64,000 nucleotides of DNA from Pararhizobium sp. YC-54 (GTDB lineage: Bacteria; Pseudomonadota; Alphaproteobacteria; Rhizobiales; Rhizobiaceae), in contig NZ_JAOYTH010000002.1 in NCBI RefSeq assembly GCF_025847205.1, positions 1 to 64,000 of the forward strand. Reading direction: 5' to 3'. The notes under the pieces were generated by a model. It was not told the DNA's origin. It did not search any database and saw nothing but the letters and a program-made list of their open reading frames with translations. The translations under genes were made by a program, and so were the position numbers. Shown here piece after piece: positions 16,482-24,895 of the stretch. The first letter of the stretch is position 1. Each line of letters begins with the position of its first letter.

Positions 16482-16700
16482 TTATTCTCTGCACGCCGCC
16501 TGAGCGGCGCATGTGGCATTGTGTGCCGCGACCTGGCGGGCGAATTCAATATCGTTGGCAATGATGAATTGTCGGGAGGCTGGCGCGGGTGTCAGCCGCT
16601 CGAAGCCAGCGCCGGTCACATCACTGGCAACTGTCTTGCAGCCAGCGACCGCCCAGCTCACGGCACAAAGAACGAGGATCAAGGTCACGTATTTCAGCAT
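16482..16700 (-). CDS. Outer-membrane spanin lipoprotein (Rz1-like)
   Basis: A 72-aa protein with a lipoprotein signal (LILVLCAVSWAVAGC, lipobox AVAGC, Cys21), so the mature product would be a ~52-residue outer-membrane-linked peptide. Its first 80 bases overlap, in another frame, the end of the inner spanin gene. This nested Rz/Rz1 layout is diagnostic: the pair bridges the envelope and disrupts the outer membrane in the last lysis step. The mature part is not proline-rich, unlike lambda Rz1. Confidence 0.7.
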   Translation of the reverse strand: MLKYVTLILVLCAVSWAVAGCKTVASDVTGAGFERLTPAPASRQFIIANDIEFARQVAAHNATCAAQAACRE

Positions 16701-16881
16701 TGGTCTGGCTCCGCTTCTGGATCAGCTCGATTGATTTTTTGAGGGCGGCAGCCCGCTCAAGCTCCCTGCCCTCATTGACCGCTGCAGGGCGCAACACGGC
16801 GATGTTGACGAGATGGAACATCAGCAGGCCAAAGATGAACCCGACGACACCACCGGCTACGAGTGAGGCGCGGGAGATCAT
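16621..16881 (-). CDS. Inner-membrane spanin (Rz-like)
   Basis: An 86-aa protein starting MISRASLVAGGVVGFIFGLLMF: one N-terminal membrane helix, then a charged periplasmic helix (NEGRELERAAALKKSIELIQKR). Two cysteines near the C-terminus (CRELGGRWLQDSC) could make the disulfides known in Rz. The start ATG overlaps the endolysin stop (ATGA, 16878-16881); a longer frame reads back into the endolysin and is rejected. Its 3' end contains the start of the Rz1-like gene. Confidence 0.75.
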   Translation of the reverse strand: MISRASLVAGGVVGFIFGLLMFHLVNIAVLRPAAVNEGRELERAAALKKSIELIQKRSQTNAEIRDLDPRSLCRELGGRWLQDSCQ

Positions 16882-17636
16882 GTTGCCTTGCTCCGGTTGA
16901 TCGACCATCTGCCGCTTATGAACATAAACCCGGCAATCGATCCGATGACGATCAGCAGCGCGGCAATGCCGAACGCCCACGGATTGTTGACGCCAAGGAG
17001 AGCCGACAGGCCAGCCCCGCCGAATAGACCGCCCACAGTCGTGATTGCCGTGCCGCTCTGGCTTGCTGGCTTGTCGTCGGGCTTTGCATCGGCCTTCGTC
17101 ACGTCAAGCGGCGGGAGCACCTCCCTCGCCGCCTCCAGCGCATCCATGAAGTTCTTGTGATAGCCGGCAATCAACGATTTCTTATCTGTCCCGTTGACGA
17201 TCTTGCGGGCACCTTCCGCGTCATTAGCTGTTCCGTTGAAATAGTCGGACAGCTTGCGGCCGGTGAACATGCCTTTGATCATCCCGTCGAACAGCGCCTT
17301 GATGGCGATCGGCATCGTGAGGAGTTGCCCCGGCTTCGTCGCACCAAACTTCCGGTGGTTCTCCTCCCAGGTAACCTGCACCAGGCCCTCGCCTACCCAC
17401 GGGTAGTACTTCTTGCTGCGCAGGTACTTTTCACCGCCAGCTTCACGGATCGGCTGCATCTTGCCGCCTGTCTCATGAAACGCCGTCGCCAGCATGTAGG
17501 CCAGCCAACGCTTATCCATCAGGCCGCGCTTGTCCCATTCCGTGAGGATCGCGTTCATCCCGTCGATCTGGGCCTGCGTCAGACGGCCACCAAAAGGCGC
17601 GCGCCTCGCATACGCGAAGAACGTTGTCAGATTCAT
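16878..17636 (-). CDS. Endolysin, GH19-like, with C-terminal membrane helix
   Basis: A 252-aa protein. Residues 1-165 resemble glycoside-hydrolase-19-type phage lysozymes: RWLAYMLATAFHETGGKMQP, with Glu55 of HET the likely acid, then YYPWVGEGLVQVTWEENHRKFG, the GxGxxQxTW-type substrate segment. A linker follows, then a single membrane helix near 220-242 (NPWAFGIAALLIVIGSIAG) and a short basic end. There is no N-terminal signal-anchor helix. The C-terminal anchor is unusual for an endolysin and could hold the enzyme at the membrane until it is released, or act as holin. It heads the lysis cassette, with the spanins coupled behind. Confidence 0.85.
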   Translation of the reverse strand: MNLTTFFAYARRAPFGGRLTQAQIDGMNAILTEWDKRGLMDKRWLAYMLATAFHETGGKMQPIREAGGEKYLRSKKYYPWVGEGLVQVTWEENHRKFGATKPGQLLTMPIAIKALFDGMIKGMFTGRKLSDYFNGTANDAEGARKIVNGTDKKSLIAGYHKNFMDALEAAREVLPPLDVTKADAKPDDKPASQSGTAITTVGGLFGGAGLSALLGVNNPWAFGIAALLIVIGSIAGFMFISGRWSINRSKAT

Positions 17637-17696
17637 GGTGATATCCTTATATTAGCAGTGTATAAAATAAGAGCAGAGGGACGGGGGAGACGTGCG

Positions 17697-17825
17697 ATGA
17701 AACTCGGCATTTTCTTTTGGGCAGTGCTTTTGCTTACCTCTTGCACAGCAATAGAGGTCGATGCCCCTCTCGCAGGCGGCGTAACCTACGGAGATTTCAC
17801 ACTAAAAGAACACGGCAGATTATAA
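17697..17825 (+). CDS. Small lipoprotein, antisense to the late operon
   Basis: A 42-aa protein at ATG 17697, preceded by GGGGGAGA. MKLGIFFWAVLLLTSC is a complete lipoprotein signal (lipobox LTSC, Cys16) and the mature peptide is only 27 residues. A TATAAAAT box lies about 35 bp upstream of the ATG. A short lipoprotein transcribed on its own from a prophage is the pattern of superinfection-exclusion lipoproteins that block phage receptors; no sequence match supports that, so the role is inference. Confidence 0.6.
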   Translation: MKLGIFFWAVLLLTSCTAIEVDAPLAGGVTYGDFTLKEHGRL

Positions 17826-17869
17826 GGGCGGGAGCGACCTTGACGCTGTTCATCGTTGAGTTGCCGCTG

Positions 17870-18073
17870 CTAATCTTCGGCTGAGACACCCTCGGCCGGT
17901 TCGTTGCCGGTCATCGCGGGAGGCTGCGGCTCCAGCCTCTCACGTAACGTGGCATTTTCAGCCCTCAGCGCGGCGACCTCCGAAAACAGAGCGTCATGCG
18001 AGTAGGCAGCATCCTTGACCTGCTTTCGCAGTAATTCAATCTGATCCTCAAGGAGCGGAACGAGGCAGGTCAT
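17870..18073 (-). CDS. Small coiled-coil protein
   Basis: A 67-aa protein starting MTCLVPLLEDQIELLRKQV; the ATG overlaps the preceding stop (ATGA, 18070-18073). Heptads run through EDQIELLRKQVKDAAYSHDA and EVAALRAENATLRERLEP, giving a leucine-zipper-like dimer, followed by a proline-rich tail. Between the tail-fibre-associated gene and the endolysin; function unknown. Confidence 0.6.
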   Translation of the reverse strand: MTCLVPLLEDQIELLRKQVKDAAYSHDALFSEVAALRAENATLRERLEPQPPAMTGNEPAEGVSAED

Positions 18074-18759
18074 TCGCCCAACCCTTCCCAAACCACCGCA
18101 GCAGCCGACGCAACCGCCTCGCTTGTCTCAGCCGCCGCGACGGCTTTCTTCGCTGCCATCCGCTTGGCCTCAATCCCTGCCGAGATCGTCTGCCAAGCCT
18201 CGAATGTCGCAACGATCTGCTCGGCCTTTTCGGTCAGGGTGACGCCATCGACCGCCGCCTCGGCGACGATGTGCGGGATAGCCGCATTCGCAATGCTACC
18301 GTTCGCCATCTTGGCCTTGGCCTCGGCAAGCTTCTGCTGATAGGCCATCACCTGGCCGGAACCGTCGGTGATGAACCTCAGGCGATACGTTTCCGCCTCA
18401 CGGTCGATCCTGCGGACGGCATCGGCGCGCAGCACGGCGATATCAGGCGCCGGCAATTGCGGGTCCCAGCTGGACACATATCTATCAATGTTCGCTGGCC
18501 GCTCCGGCCAGTCTGTGGCGGCCGCTACAATGGCATCTTCTGCCTTGCTCAACTGTTCGAGGATGGAAACGCGATCAGCGGCGGGAAGCTCGGCCGTAAT
18601 CTTGCCAGCCATCGCAGCCCAATATTCCGGAGCGTTGCCGATGTACTGGCGATAGAACCACCAGGCGAACGCCGCCATCCAGCGCTCGACTTTGCCTTGA
18701 TTGAGCGCATGGAAGAACGCCTCCATCGCGCCATCGTGCATGCTGTCGATCTTGTACAT
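18070..18759 (-). CDS. Putative tail-fibre-associated protein
   Basis: A 229-aa protein; the start ATG at 18757-18759 follows AAGGAAACGG, while the longer ORF overlaps the J-like gene. The N-terminal half is tryptophan-rich (KVERWMAAFAWWFYRQYIG). The C-terminal 90 residues are alanine-rich helices (YQQKLAEAKAKMANG...KRMAAKKAVAAAETSEAV) like those at the C-terminus of tail-fibre assembly proteins (DUF4376 type). Directly downstream of the tip protein, as fibre accessory genes are. Family assignment is tentative. Confidence 0.6.
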   Translation of the reverse strand: MYKIDSMHDGAMEAFFHALNQGKVERWMAAFAWWFYRQYIGNAPEYWAAMAGKITAELPAADRVSILEQLSKAEDAIVAAATDWPERPANIDRYVSSWDPQLPAPDIAVLRADAVRRIDREAETYRLRFITDGSGQVMAYQQKLAEAKAKMANGSIANAAIPHIVAEAAVDGVTLTEKAEQIVATFEAWQTISAGIEAKRMAAKKAVAAAETSEAVASAAAVVWEGLGE

Positions 18760-18850
18760 TTCCGTTTCCTTCGGTTGAAGTTGGTAGATGATCACCGCCC
18801 AGCACGGCGGCTGCCGTGTCGCGACGATCGTCATCTTTGAAAAGGGCGAT

Positions 18851-21800
18851 TTATCTTTTGAGAACTTGAACAACGATGAGCATGTCCGCAGCCCCAATGC
18901 CGTTGGTTGCCGTCAGCCTGACCGTGTAAGTGGTAGACGATGTTCCCGACGCAGGGACGTGTCTTGCAATCACCGTCATTCCACCTTTTTCATTAAGGTC
19001 TAGCGTCCCGTTCACCTTGCCAATTTCGGTCGAAGCTGCACGCGCTGAAACGGACCACGCCTCCGTGGCGCTAAAGCCGCCCATTGTGCAGCCTGCCATG
19101 CCCATTACAATGACTTCGGGAGAACCGGTTCCGTGGGCAACAGCAACACTGACATCTCTTGTTCCGCCACCCCAAGAGCCGCCCGCAAGCGTGTTCGTCT
19201 CAACAAGCGTTATTGCCCCCGCTGCAATGTTGGACGTGCCAACCGTCAGCGTTCCGATGATTGCAGACGAGATGTTAACCGAACCAAGCGTGGCCGAAAT
19301 AGCTGAAAGGGTTGACACATTGATGTTGCTCGCAACAACCGAGTCCACTGCCAGCTTGCCAGCGGTGATGGCGCCAGCAGCAATGGCGCCGGCTATTACC
19401 GAATTGACGGCAAGATGGTCGGCGGTGATAGCGCCATCGACGATCAGGTTTGCGTTCTGCTTTTTGCGGACCATAAGACCGCCGAAAAATGCATCCTCTG
19501 TTCCTCCGGCGGCACGGTTGAATTGAGCACGGAAAAACTTAATTCCCGAACCGACGGTAAACGCAACCCCGCCTCTTGCAGTTGAACTACTGTCAGTTCG
19601 AGCAAGAACCACAATCTGGCTGACGAATGTTACTGCACCCGTTCCAACGCCCGTACCAAATTCAAGGATACAAGTTGCCGTCCCACCACCGACAGTAGCT
19701 GCCGCCATGTTGGCAACAACATCCGCATAATACTCACCCTGGCCAATTGAGATCCATTGACTGTATGTGTCTTGGGCGGCCGCATTGGCAAAAAGCCTTA
19801 GCGCAAAACGACCTCGAGTGACCACCGAGGTGCCGCTGAATGAAGGAGTGGTGCCAACATAAAAACCGCTCTGCGCCTGGAAATCATAGTCTGGATAGAT
19901 GTTGCTATAGTCAGTCAGAATGAGTTCGCGAGCGGTGATTGCGTTAGCCACGATCAGATCACCGCTGATCGTGTTTGCCGCAATCTTTGCGCCTGTAATG
20001 GTGTCGCCTGCAATGCGGTCACCGGTGATGGTGCCTGCAAGGATTTTAGCAGCAGTAACCGAGTTAGCAGCTATCGCTGTTGCTGTGACAGAGTTCGCGG
20101 CCAGATGATCTGCAATAATGGTGCCGTCGACGATGAGGGACGCGCCCTTGGCCTTGCGGACAACTACGCGATCGATGATGTTGTATCGAACTGTTGAGGC
20201 GCTGCTATTGTAGACACGAACCCTGAATTGGGTGGCGCCAGCAGGAACAACAATCTGCCCCCTAAGAACGGTCCATGCGAACGGTATCGGCTGATTAGAT
20301 ACAGCGTCGTTACTAGCAGGGGAGGCTGCCGCACCGGTTCGTGTGTACCAATAGAAACGAAGATAGTGACCTGTAAGGGAACCGCCGGCCTCCGTTGTCC
20401 TGTTAGCAATCTCCCAAGCAAGAGTATCGCCCGCAGTACACGGAATCAGGTCTTTGGTGTCCATGAACATGGATGCGCCGCTACCGCCAGGCGTCTTGTT
20501 GTCAATCACAAGGCTTTGCTTGCCCGTAATCGAATCCCCGCCCCAAACCCAGAAAGAAGGCGGATCACCCACTGATCCACCGCCCGCCGTGAAATTATTT
20601 GGGTTCATTGCCCAAATATCGGTGAAGCTGGTCAGCGCCTGATCAAAGGTGCCGTCAAGAATCAGGTTTTCCCAATCTGCAACAATTAGATGCTTCGCGC
20701 CGATAACATTCGCTGCGACCTTGTCCGCTACGATCGCACCGGCCTGAATCTTCGATGCAGTGACGGCATCTGTAGCAATAGTGCTCGCAGTGACAGCCCC
20801 TGCTGCGAGCGAGGCAGTGATGACAGCCCCGGCCATGATTTTCGGCGTGGTGATCGCGTTGTCGGTAATCTGCGTCGAGGTGATCTGCCCCGTCATATCA
20901 GTTGCGGGGACGGCGGCAGTCCAAGCCCCGCCAGTGTAGCGCATGAGCTTCGCGTTTGGCGAGGCGCCAATGGTGGCCACGCGCCCTTCGAAGTTACCTG
21001 TCGTGGGTGCGGCCGCAAACGGGCCTTCAACCGGTGTAAGCCCGGCGGCAAACTTTGTGAGCTCGACTGCACCGTTGGCAATCTTTTCAGCGATAATTTC
21101 GCCGTTCTTGATGACATTGCGCGTGACTGCATCGACCGCGATCTTCGCCTCTGTCACCGCGCTCGCGGCCAGCTTGAGGCTGGTGACGGCATCAGTCGCG
21201 ATCTTCGACGCAATGATCGCCGCATCATTGATCTTTGACGACACGATCGCACCGTCGAGGATGTCCTCAGAAATAAACTGGATATCCGGCGTGGTGACGT
21301 CAAGCCACGCTCCCCAAAGCGTCTGCCGATTGGTGAACGGCATAAACTTGCCGCGCGCCTGGTAAAGCGTGTTCGGCAAGGTCCACTGCCCGCTGATCAC
21401 CCATTCATAGGGGGCATCATACGGCGTGGCATCGCTGTCGAAAACCACCGCGCCGCTCGACTTGAGCCTGACCTGCACGCGCACATTCTTGACGTCATCG
21501 AGGTTGACAGTTGCCGTGACCTTGATACCCGGCCGGCGTGCGCGGCTGTTTGTGTCCAGGACCGTGTACCCAACAGCCGTCCAGCCCGTCATGGCCTGCG
21601 CCGGCGGATAGATCGGCTTGACCGGGCCAACGACGGTCGGCAACTCTTCAGAAGCCGACCAGTCGTAATCGCTCGGGTCGATTTCCTTCAGGCTGACCAG
21701 CTGGTTGAACGTCCGCCGGCCGACGACGCGCACAACGAGGAATTTCTTGTTGATGTAGCCATTGCGAGCTGAAGTCCACGACACGACATCGTTGGGCTCA

Positions 21801-23194
21801 AGACGCCATGCGCTTGGCGGCAGATAGAATTCGTGCGTGCGGAACCGCCGCTCTTCCTGCAGCATTGTCTTGGTGAGACGCTGCACCTGCGTCTTGAACG
21901 GGCAAGCCTCGAACTCCACGCCAACGACAAGCTGCTGGTCGAGGTCGGCGGTCATATAGGTGGAAGAGTAGCGTGCAGGCGCATCTTTTGTCGCCCACTT
22001 CTCGGCAGGCTCCGGATAGGTCGCTTCAATGCCGTTGTGCGTGTCGCTGAAGGGTGGAAACGGATTGAACGACTGTCCTTCCGTCACCAGCACATCGGCA
22101 TCGGTGAACGAGAACACGGCCGCACCAGGCGCGCCCACCATCACCTTGAAGATGCCGCCCACTTCGGCCATCCGGCCGCTGCAGGTTTGCAGCAACTCTT
22201 CAATGACGGTCAGCGGCTCGACATCGCAGAAAACCTCATAGCCGCAGCGGAACTGCTTTTCCGTGCCGCCACTGCTCAAAGCGATATCGACGTCGCATTC
22301 GTTCGCGGCGGCAATCCAGTTGGAAGCCGGCAGGCGGAAGGCGGCAAGGTTCTGCCCTCCATAGACCCACTCGTTTTCGAAGTAGATGCCACGAACGATA
22401 TTGTAGATATTGACGATGGGGTTGCTGCTCGGTTCCCAGGTTGACTGATCATCCCACCGCTGCGCACCGGTACCGCCATTGGTGCTGTCCTTGCGCAGGT
22501 CATAAACCCGCCGCACCGGCATTTCCGTCAGGACGCTTGGAACCTGCGGGAATGTTTCGGGGTGGAAGCGTGCGGTGACGATCAGATACGGGCAACCCAG
22601 ACCAATCATGTCGGACGTGAAGGGCCGATCGGCTTCAGTACCGAACTTGGCGATCAGATATGGATCGGCGGCGGTCTGGGTGCCATCGTAGTATTTGACC
22701 CACAGCAGAATATTGCCTTCGATGTCGAAGTCATGGACGGGATAGCCCTTGCCGTCCGAATCCGGGTCGGCCCAATTGACGGTGACTTTCTGGTCATTGA
22801 CCCAAAAAGACGGCGTGCCGGGGCAAGGGATGTTCCCGAGTTCGATGACATCGACAAGATAGCGGCCATTGGTGCCATGGATGCCCGTGTACTTGCGCCG
22901 GCCGCCGGCCGCGTAGGAGCCAAGCGTGAAAGACATCGGCTGGTCGTCGCCAACCTGCAGCTCGAACGAAATGCCCTTGGTCTGATCCTTGGCCTTGCGC
23001 TTCGCCCTCGCCTTCTGGATAAGGCCCACGCCGAGATTGAACGCCATGCCGATGGCGAGCGTCACCAGTTGGCCCGCAAACGAGGAAGCAAACACGGCCC
23101 CGAAGATCGCAGCCGTTACCGGCTCGCCATAGGCAAGCTCCGCTGGAGACAGGATCAGCCAGATCGCCGTCAGCGCAATGCAGATGAATTTCAT
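18851..23194 (-). CDS. Tail tip / host-specificity protein (lambda J-like)
   Basis: A 1447-aa protein, the largest gene of the prophage, at the position of lambda J. A hydrophobic N-terminal segment (residues 1-60) is followed by the conserved tip domain (FELQVGDDQPMSFTLGSYAAGG, then VWVNDQ-type and CEVFCDVEPLTVIEELLQTC regions) and fibronectin-like modules near 540-650. The C-terminal half contains about 40 short repeats of the form AITAGKLAVDSVV / A-x-x-I-x-A-x-K-I-A, interspersed with carbohydrate-binding-like blocks (GTFDQALTSFTDIWAMN...). These repeats form beta-helical stalks. The protein should determine the host receptor. Confidence 0.88.
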   Translation of the reverse strand: MKFICIALTAIWLILSPAELAYGEPVTAAIFGAVFASSFAGQLVTLAIGMAFNLGVGLIQKARAKRKAKDQTKGISFELQVGDDQPMSFTLGSYAAGGRRKYTGIHGTNGRYLVDVIELGNIPCPGTPSFWVNDQKVTVNWADPDSDGKGYPVHDFDIEGNILLWVKYYDGTQTAADPYLIAKFGTEADRPFTSDMIGLGCPYLIVTARFHPETFPQVPSVLTEMPVRRVYDLRKDSTNGGTGAQRWDDQSTWEPSSNPIVNIYNIVRGIYFENEWVYGGQNLAAFRLPASNWIAAANECDVDIALSSGGTEKQFRCGYEVFCDVEPLTVIEELLQTCSGRMAEVGGIFKVMVGAPGAAVFSFTDADVLVTEGQSFNPFPPFSDTHNGIEATYPEPAEKWATKDAPARYSSTYMTADLDQQLVVGVEFEACPFKTQVQRLTKTMLQEERRFRTHEFYLPPSAWRLEPNDVVSWTSARNGYINKKFLVVRVVGRRTFNQLVSLKEIDPSDYDWSASEELPTVVGPVKPIYPPAQAMTGWTAVGYTVLDTNSRARRPGIKVTATVNLDDVKNVRVQVRLKSSGAVVFDSDATPYDAPYEWVISGQWTLPNTLYQARGKFMPFTNRQTLWGAWLDVTTPDIQFISEDILDGAIVSSKINDAAIIASKIATDAVTSLKLAASAVTEAKIAVDAVTRNVIKNGEIIAEKIANGAVELTKFAAGLTPVEGPFAAAPTTGNFEGRVATIGASPNAKLMRYTGGAWTAAVPATDMTGQITSTQITDNAITTPKIMAGAVITASLAAGAVTASTIATDAVTASKIQAGAIVADKVAANVIGAKHLIVADWENLILDGTFDQALTSFTDIWAMNPNNFTAGGGSVGDPPSFWVWGGDSITGKQSLVIDNKTPGGSGASMFMDTKDLIPCTAGDTLAWEIANRTTEAGGSLTGHYLRFYWYTRTGAAASPASNDAVSNQPIPFAWTVLRGQIVVPAGATQFRVRVYNSSASTVRYNIIDRVVVRKAKGASLIVDGTIIADHLAANSVTATAIAANSVTAAKILAGTITGDRIAGDTITGAKIAANTISGDLIVANAITARELILTDYSNIYPDYDFQAQSGFYVGTTPSFSGTSVVTRGRFALRLFANAAAQDTYSQWISIGQGEYYADVVANMAAATVGGGTATCILEFGTGVGTGAVTFVSQIVVLARTDSSSTARGGVAFTVGSGIKFFRAQFNRAAGGTEDAFFGGLMVRKKQNANLIVDGAITADHLAVNSVIAGAIAAGAITAGKLAVDSVVASNINVSTLSAISATLGSVNISSAIIGTLTVGTSNIAAGAITLVETNTLAGGSWGGGTRDVSVAVAHGTGSPEVIVMGMAGCTMGGFSATEAWSVSARAASTEIGKVNGTLDLNEKGGMTVIARHVPASGTSSTTYTVRLTATNGIGAADMLIVVQVLKR

Positions 23195-23199
23195 GAAAT

Positions 23200-23616
23200 C
23201 TATCCGACCTTAAAAGCCCGTTCGCATTGAAGGAGGTCCACAGTCCCGATGCCGTTTTCCATCAGGACAAACACGCGCTCGCCATTGACGACGCCCAGGG
23301 CGTAGCCGAAGGCGCTGTCGGTTTTCACCGCGGCGATGTCGCCGATCTTCGCTTCCGACGGATGAATTTCCGGCAACATCGAAGCAACCATGTCGCCGAG
23401 ATTGGCAAAGCCCTTGCGCTTGATGATCCGCAGCGCGCCCTTGGCATCGAAGTACTTGCCGCGATAGGGCTTGGCCGGGTCCTCACCCGTGATTGCCTTG
23501 ACGACGTTGCCAACCAGACCAGGCCCGCAATCATGGTCCCCCCATGAAAAAGGCTTGGCCCACAGATCATCGATGACGGCCTCGAACTGCGCCCGCCACT
23601 TTTCGACACGCGCCAT
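23200..23616 (-). CDS. Tail-tip protein with NlpC/P60-like domain (DUF6950 type)
   Basis: A 138-aa protein from the ATG that overlaps the preceding stop (TAATG); five upstream codons are excluded. KPFSWGDHDCGPGLVGNVVKAIT carries a Cys in the D-C-x2 context of NlpC/P60-related proteins, and EIHPSEAKIGDIAAVKT the position of the His-containing strand. Position just before the J-like gene equals lambda K, whose C-terminal half is a peptidoglycan hydrolase used during DNA entry. A classical catalytic His is not obvious, so activity is uncertain. Confidence 0.7.
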   Translation of the reverse strand: MARVEKWRAQFEAVIDDLWAKPFSWGDHDCGPGLVGNVVKAITGEDPAKPYRGKYFDAKGALRIIKRKGFANLGDMVASMLPEIHPSEAKIGDIAAVKTDSAFGYALGVVNGERVFVLMENGIGTVDLLQCERAFKVG

Positions 23617-24239
23617 TATTGCGGCCCCCACTTGATCGGCCAGTTCTTCACCGTGCCGGCATACTTGCCCCAGCGATCATCCGACCGGCGGCGCTGGCTT
23701 TGATAGGAGGACTTGCGCGGATTGATCCGGGACAGCATCGACATCGCGTCGGAGTTGATCGAAAAGGTAATGGAGCCGTCTTCACCAACGGCCGGCGTCT
23801 CGATCGGCGCGCCGTCGATCTGGCCCAGGAAGATCACTTCCGGGTCGGAGATCGGCAGGCGGCTTGCCGGGTCGAGCGCCATTTCATGGATTTCGACCTT
23901 GGCCAGGCGCACGTCATAGCCACGCACCAGAAGTTCGGTTGCCGTCGCGATCTGGCTGACAGATATCTGGATTGACTGGATGGTCATGTCGGAAACACGG
24001 GGGATGTTGTCGACCACCATGTTGACGGCGCCATAGTAGGTCCGGGCAACCGGTAGTCCGCTTTGTCCGTCGATGACGGTAAAGATCGCGTCCTCGTCTC
24101 CGGTCCAGAAGCCGAACGATTCCGCCGAGCCGCCGGCGAACGGCTTGACGTTTTTCACATAGACGAATTGGCGAGGCACAAGACCAGTGTCCTGCGCGAC
24201 GGCCATCGCGTTGTTGAATGTCGTGTTGCTGTTGCGCAT
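23616..24239 (-). CDS. Minor tail protein (tail-tip module)
   Basis: A 207-aa protein. It lies three genes from the tape measure, in the position of lambda L. Strand-rich, with TMTIQSIQISVSQIATATEL, and an EVIFLGQIDGAPIETP segment as seen in DUF2163-like tail proteins. The C-terminus RINPRKSSYQSQRRRSDDRW resembles the basic tail of that family. Assignment is by position and pattern. Confidence 0.7.
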   Translation of the reverse strand: MRNSNTTFNNAMAVAQDTGLVPRQFVYVKNVKPFAGGSAESFGFWTGDEDAIFTVIDGQSGLPVARTYYGAVNMVVDNIPRVSDMTIQSIQISVSQIATATELLVRGYDVRLAKVEIHEMALDPASRLPISDPEVIFLGQIDGAPIETPAVGEDGSITFSINSDAMSMLSRINPRKSSYQSQRRRSDDRWGKYAGTVKNWPIKWGPQ

Positions 24240-24241
24240 GG

Positions 24242-24895
24242 CTATTTCTTCTGGATGACTTTGAAGGTCGCGCCCTCGGTCATGATATTCTGCGCGGTAC
24301 CAGGGTTATGGCTGCCGGGCTGAACAATAACTTTGCACGCCGGGCGCTTGAGGATAACACTTTGGTCGGGACCGACGCCGGTTGGCACGTGCGGAAAGAC
24401 CTCAAATTGACCAGTCACGCCACTCCCGTTTGCCGCAACTGTTTCGGATATCTCAAGGAAAGCGTACCGCGTCGGGTCACTCCCGTAGGGAATTTGGATT
24501 TTGTCTCCAAGCGTTAGGACGTAGCCACCAGGCAGACCCAGGAGGCTTAGCGTTCTGCGCGACCCTCCAACGGCCCCAACAGTAACAACCGACGATCCGA
24601 GAAAGAGGCCCTTTTTGTCGGCCTGCGGGAATTGCGACACGGGATCGTAGAGAAAGAACGCTTCCTGAGCGCCATGGAGTTTGCGGATTAATGCTGCGAT
24701 CTGCTTAGCAGCATCATTGCCCAATTCCGTCAAGGTCACCTCCGCCATCCACAACGGCGGAGTAAGCTCGGCTTGCCAGAAACGACCATCTCCAGAACCC
24801 GACATTTCATCACCACGCTGGATTGACCAGATGACGGAGGATATCCGGAGTTTGTCAGCAAAGGTCGCCAGCGAATACGGGTATGTGATCGTCAT
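24242..24895 (-). CDS. Distal tail protein
   Basis: A 217-aa protein starting MTITYPYSLATFADKLR; its ATG overlaps the stop of the tape measure gene (ATGA-type, 24892-24895). Tail-tip module position of lambda M. The pattern GDGRFWQAELTPPLWMAEVT plus a middle barrel with GDKIQIPYGSDPTRYAF is typical of small distal tail proteins in rhizobial siphoviruses. Two bases separate it from the next gene. Confidence 0.7.
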   Translation of the reverse strand: MTITYPYSLATFADKLRISSVIWSIQRGDEMSGSGDGRFWQAELTPPLWMAEVTLTELGNDAAKQIAALIRKLHGAQEAFFLYDPVSQFPQADKKGLFLGSSVVTVGAVGGSRRTLSLLGLPGGYVLTLGDKIQIPYGSDPTRYAFLEISETVAANGSGVTGQFEVFPHVPTGVGPDQSVILKRPACKVIVQPGSHNPGTAQNIMTEGATFKVIQKK

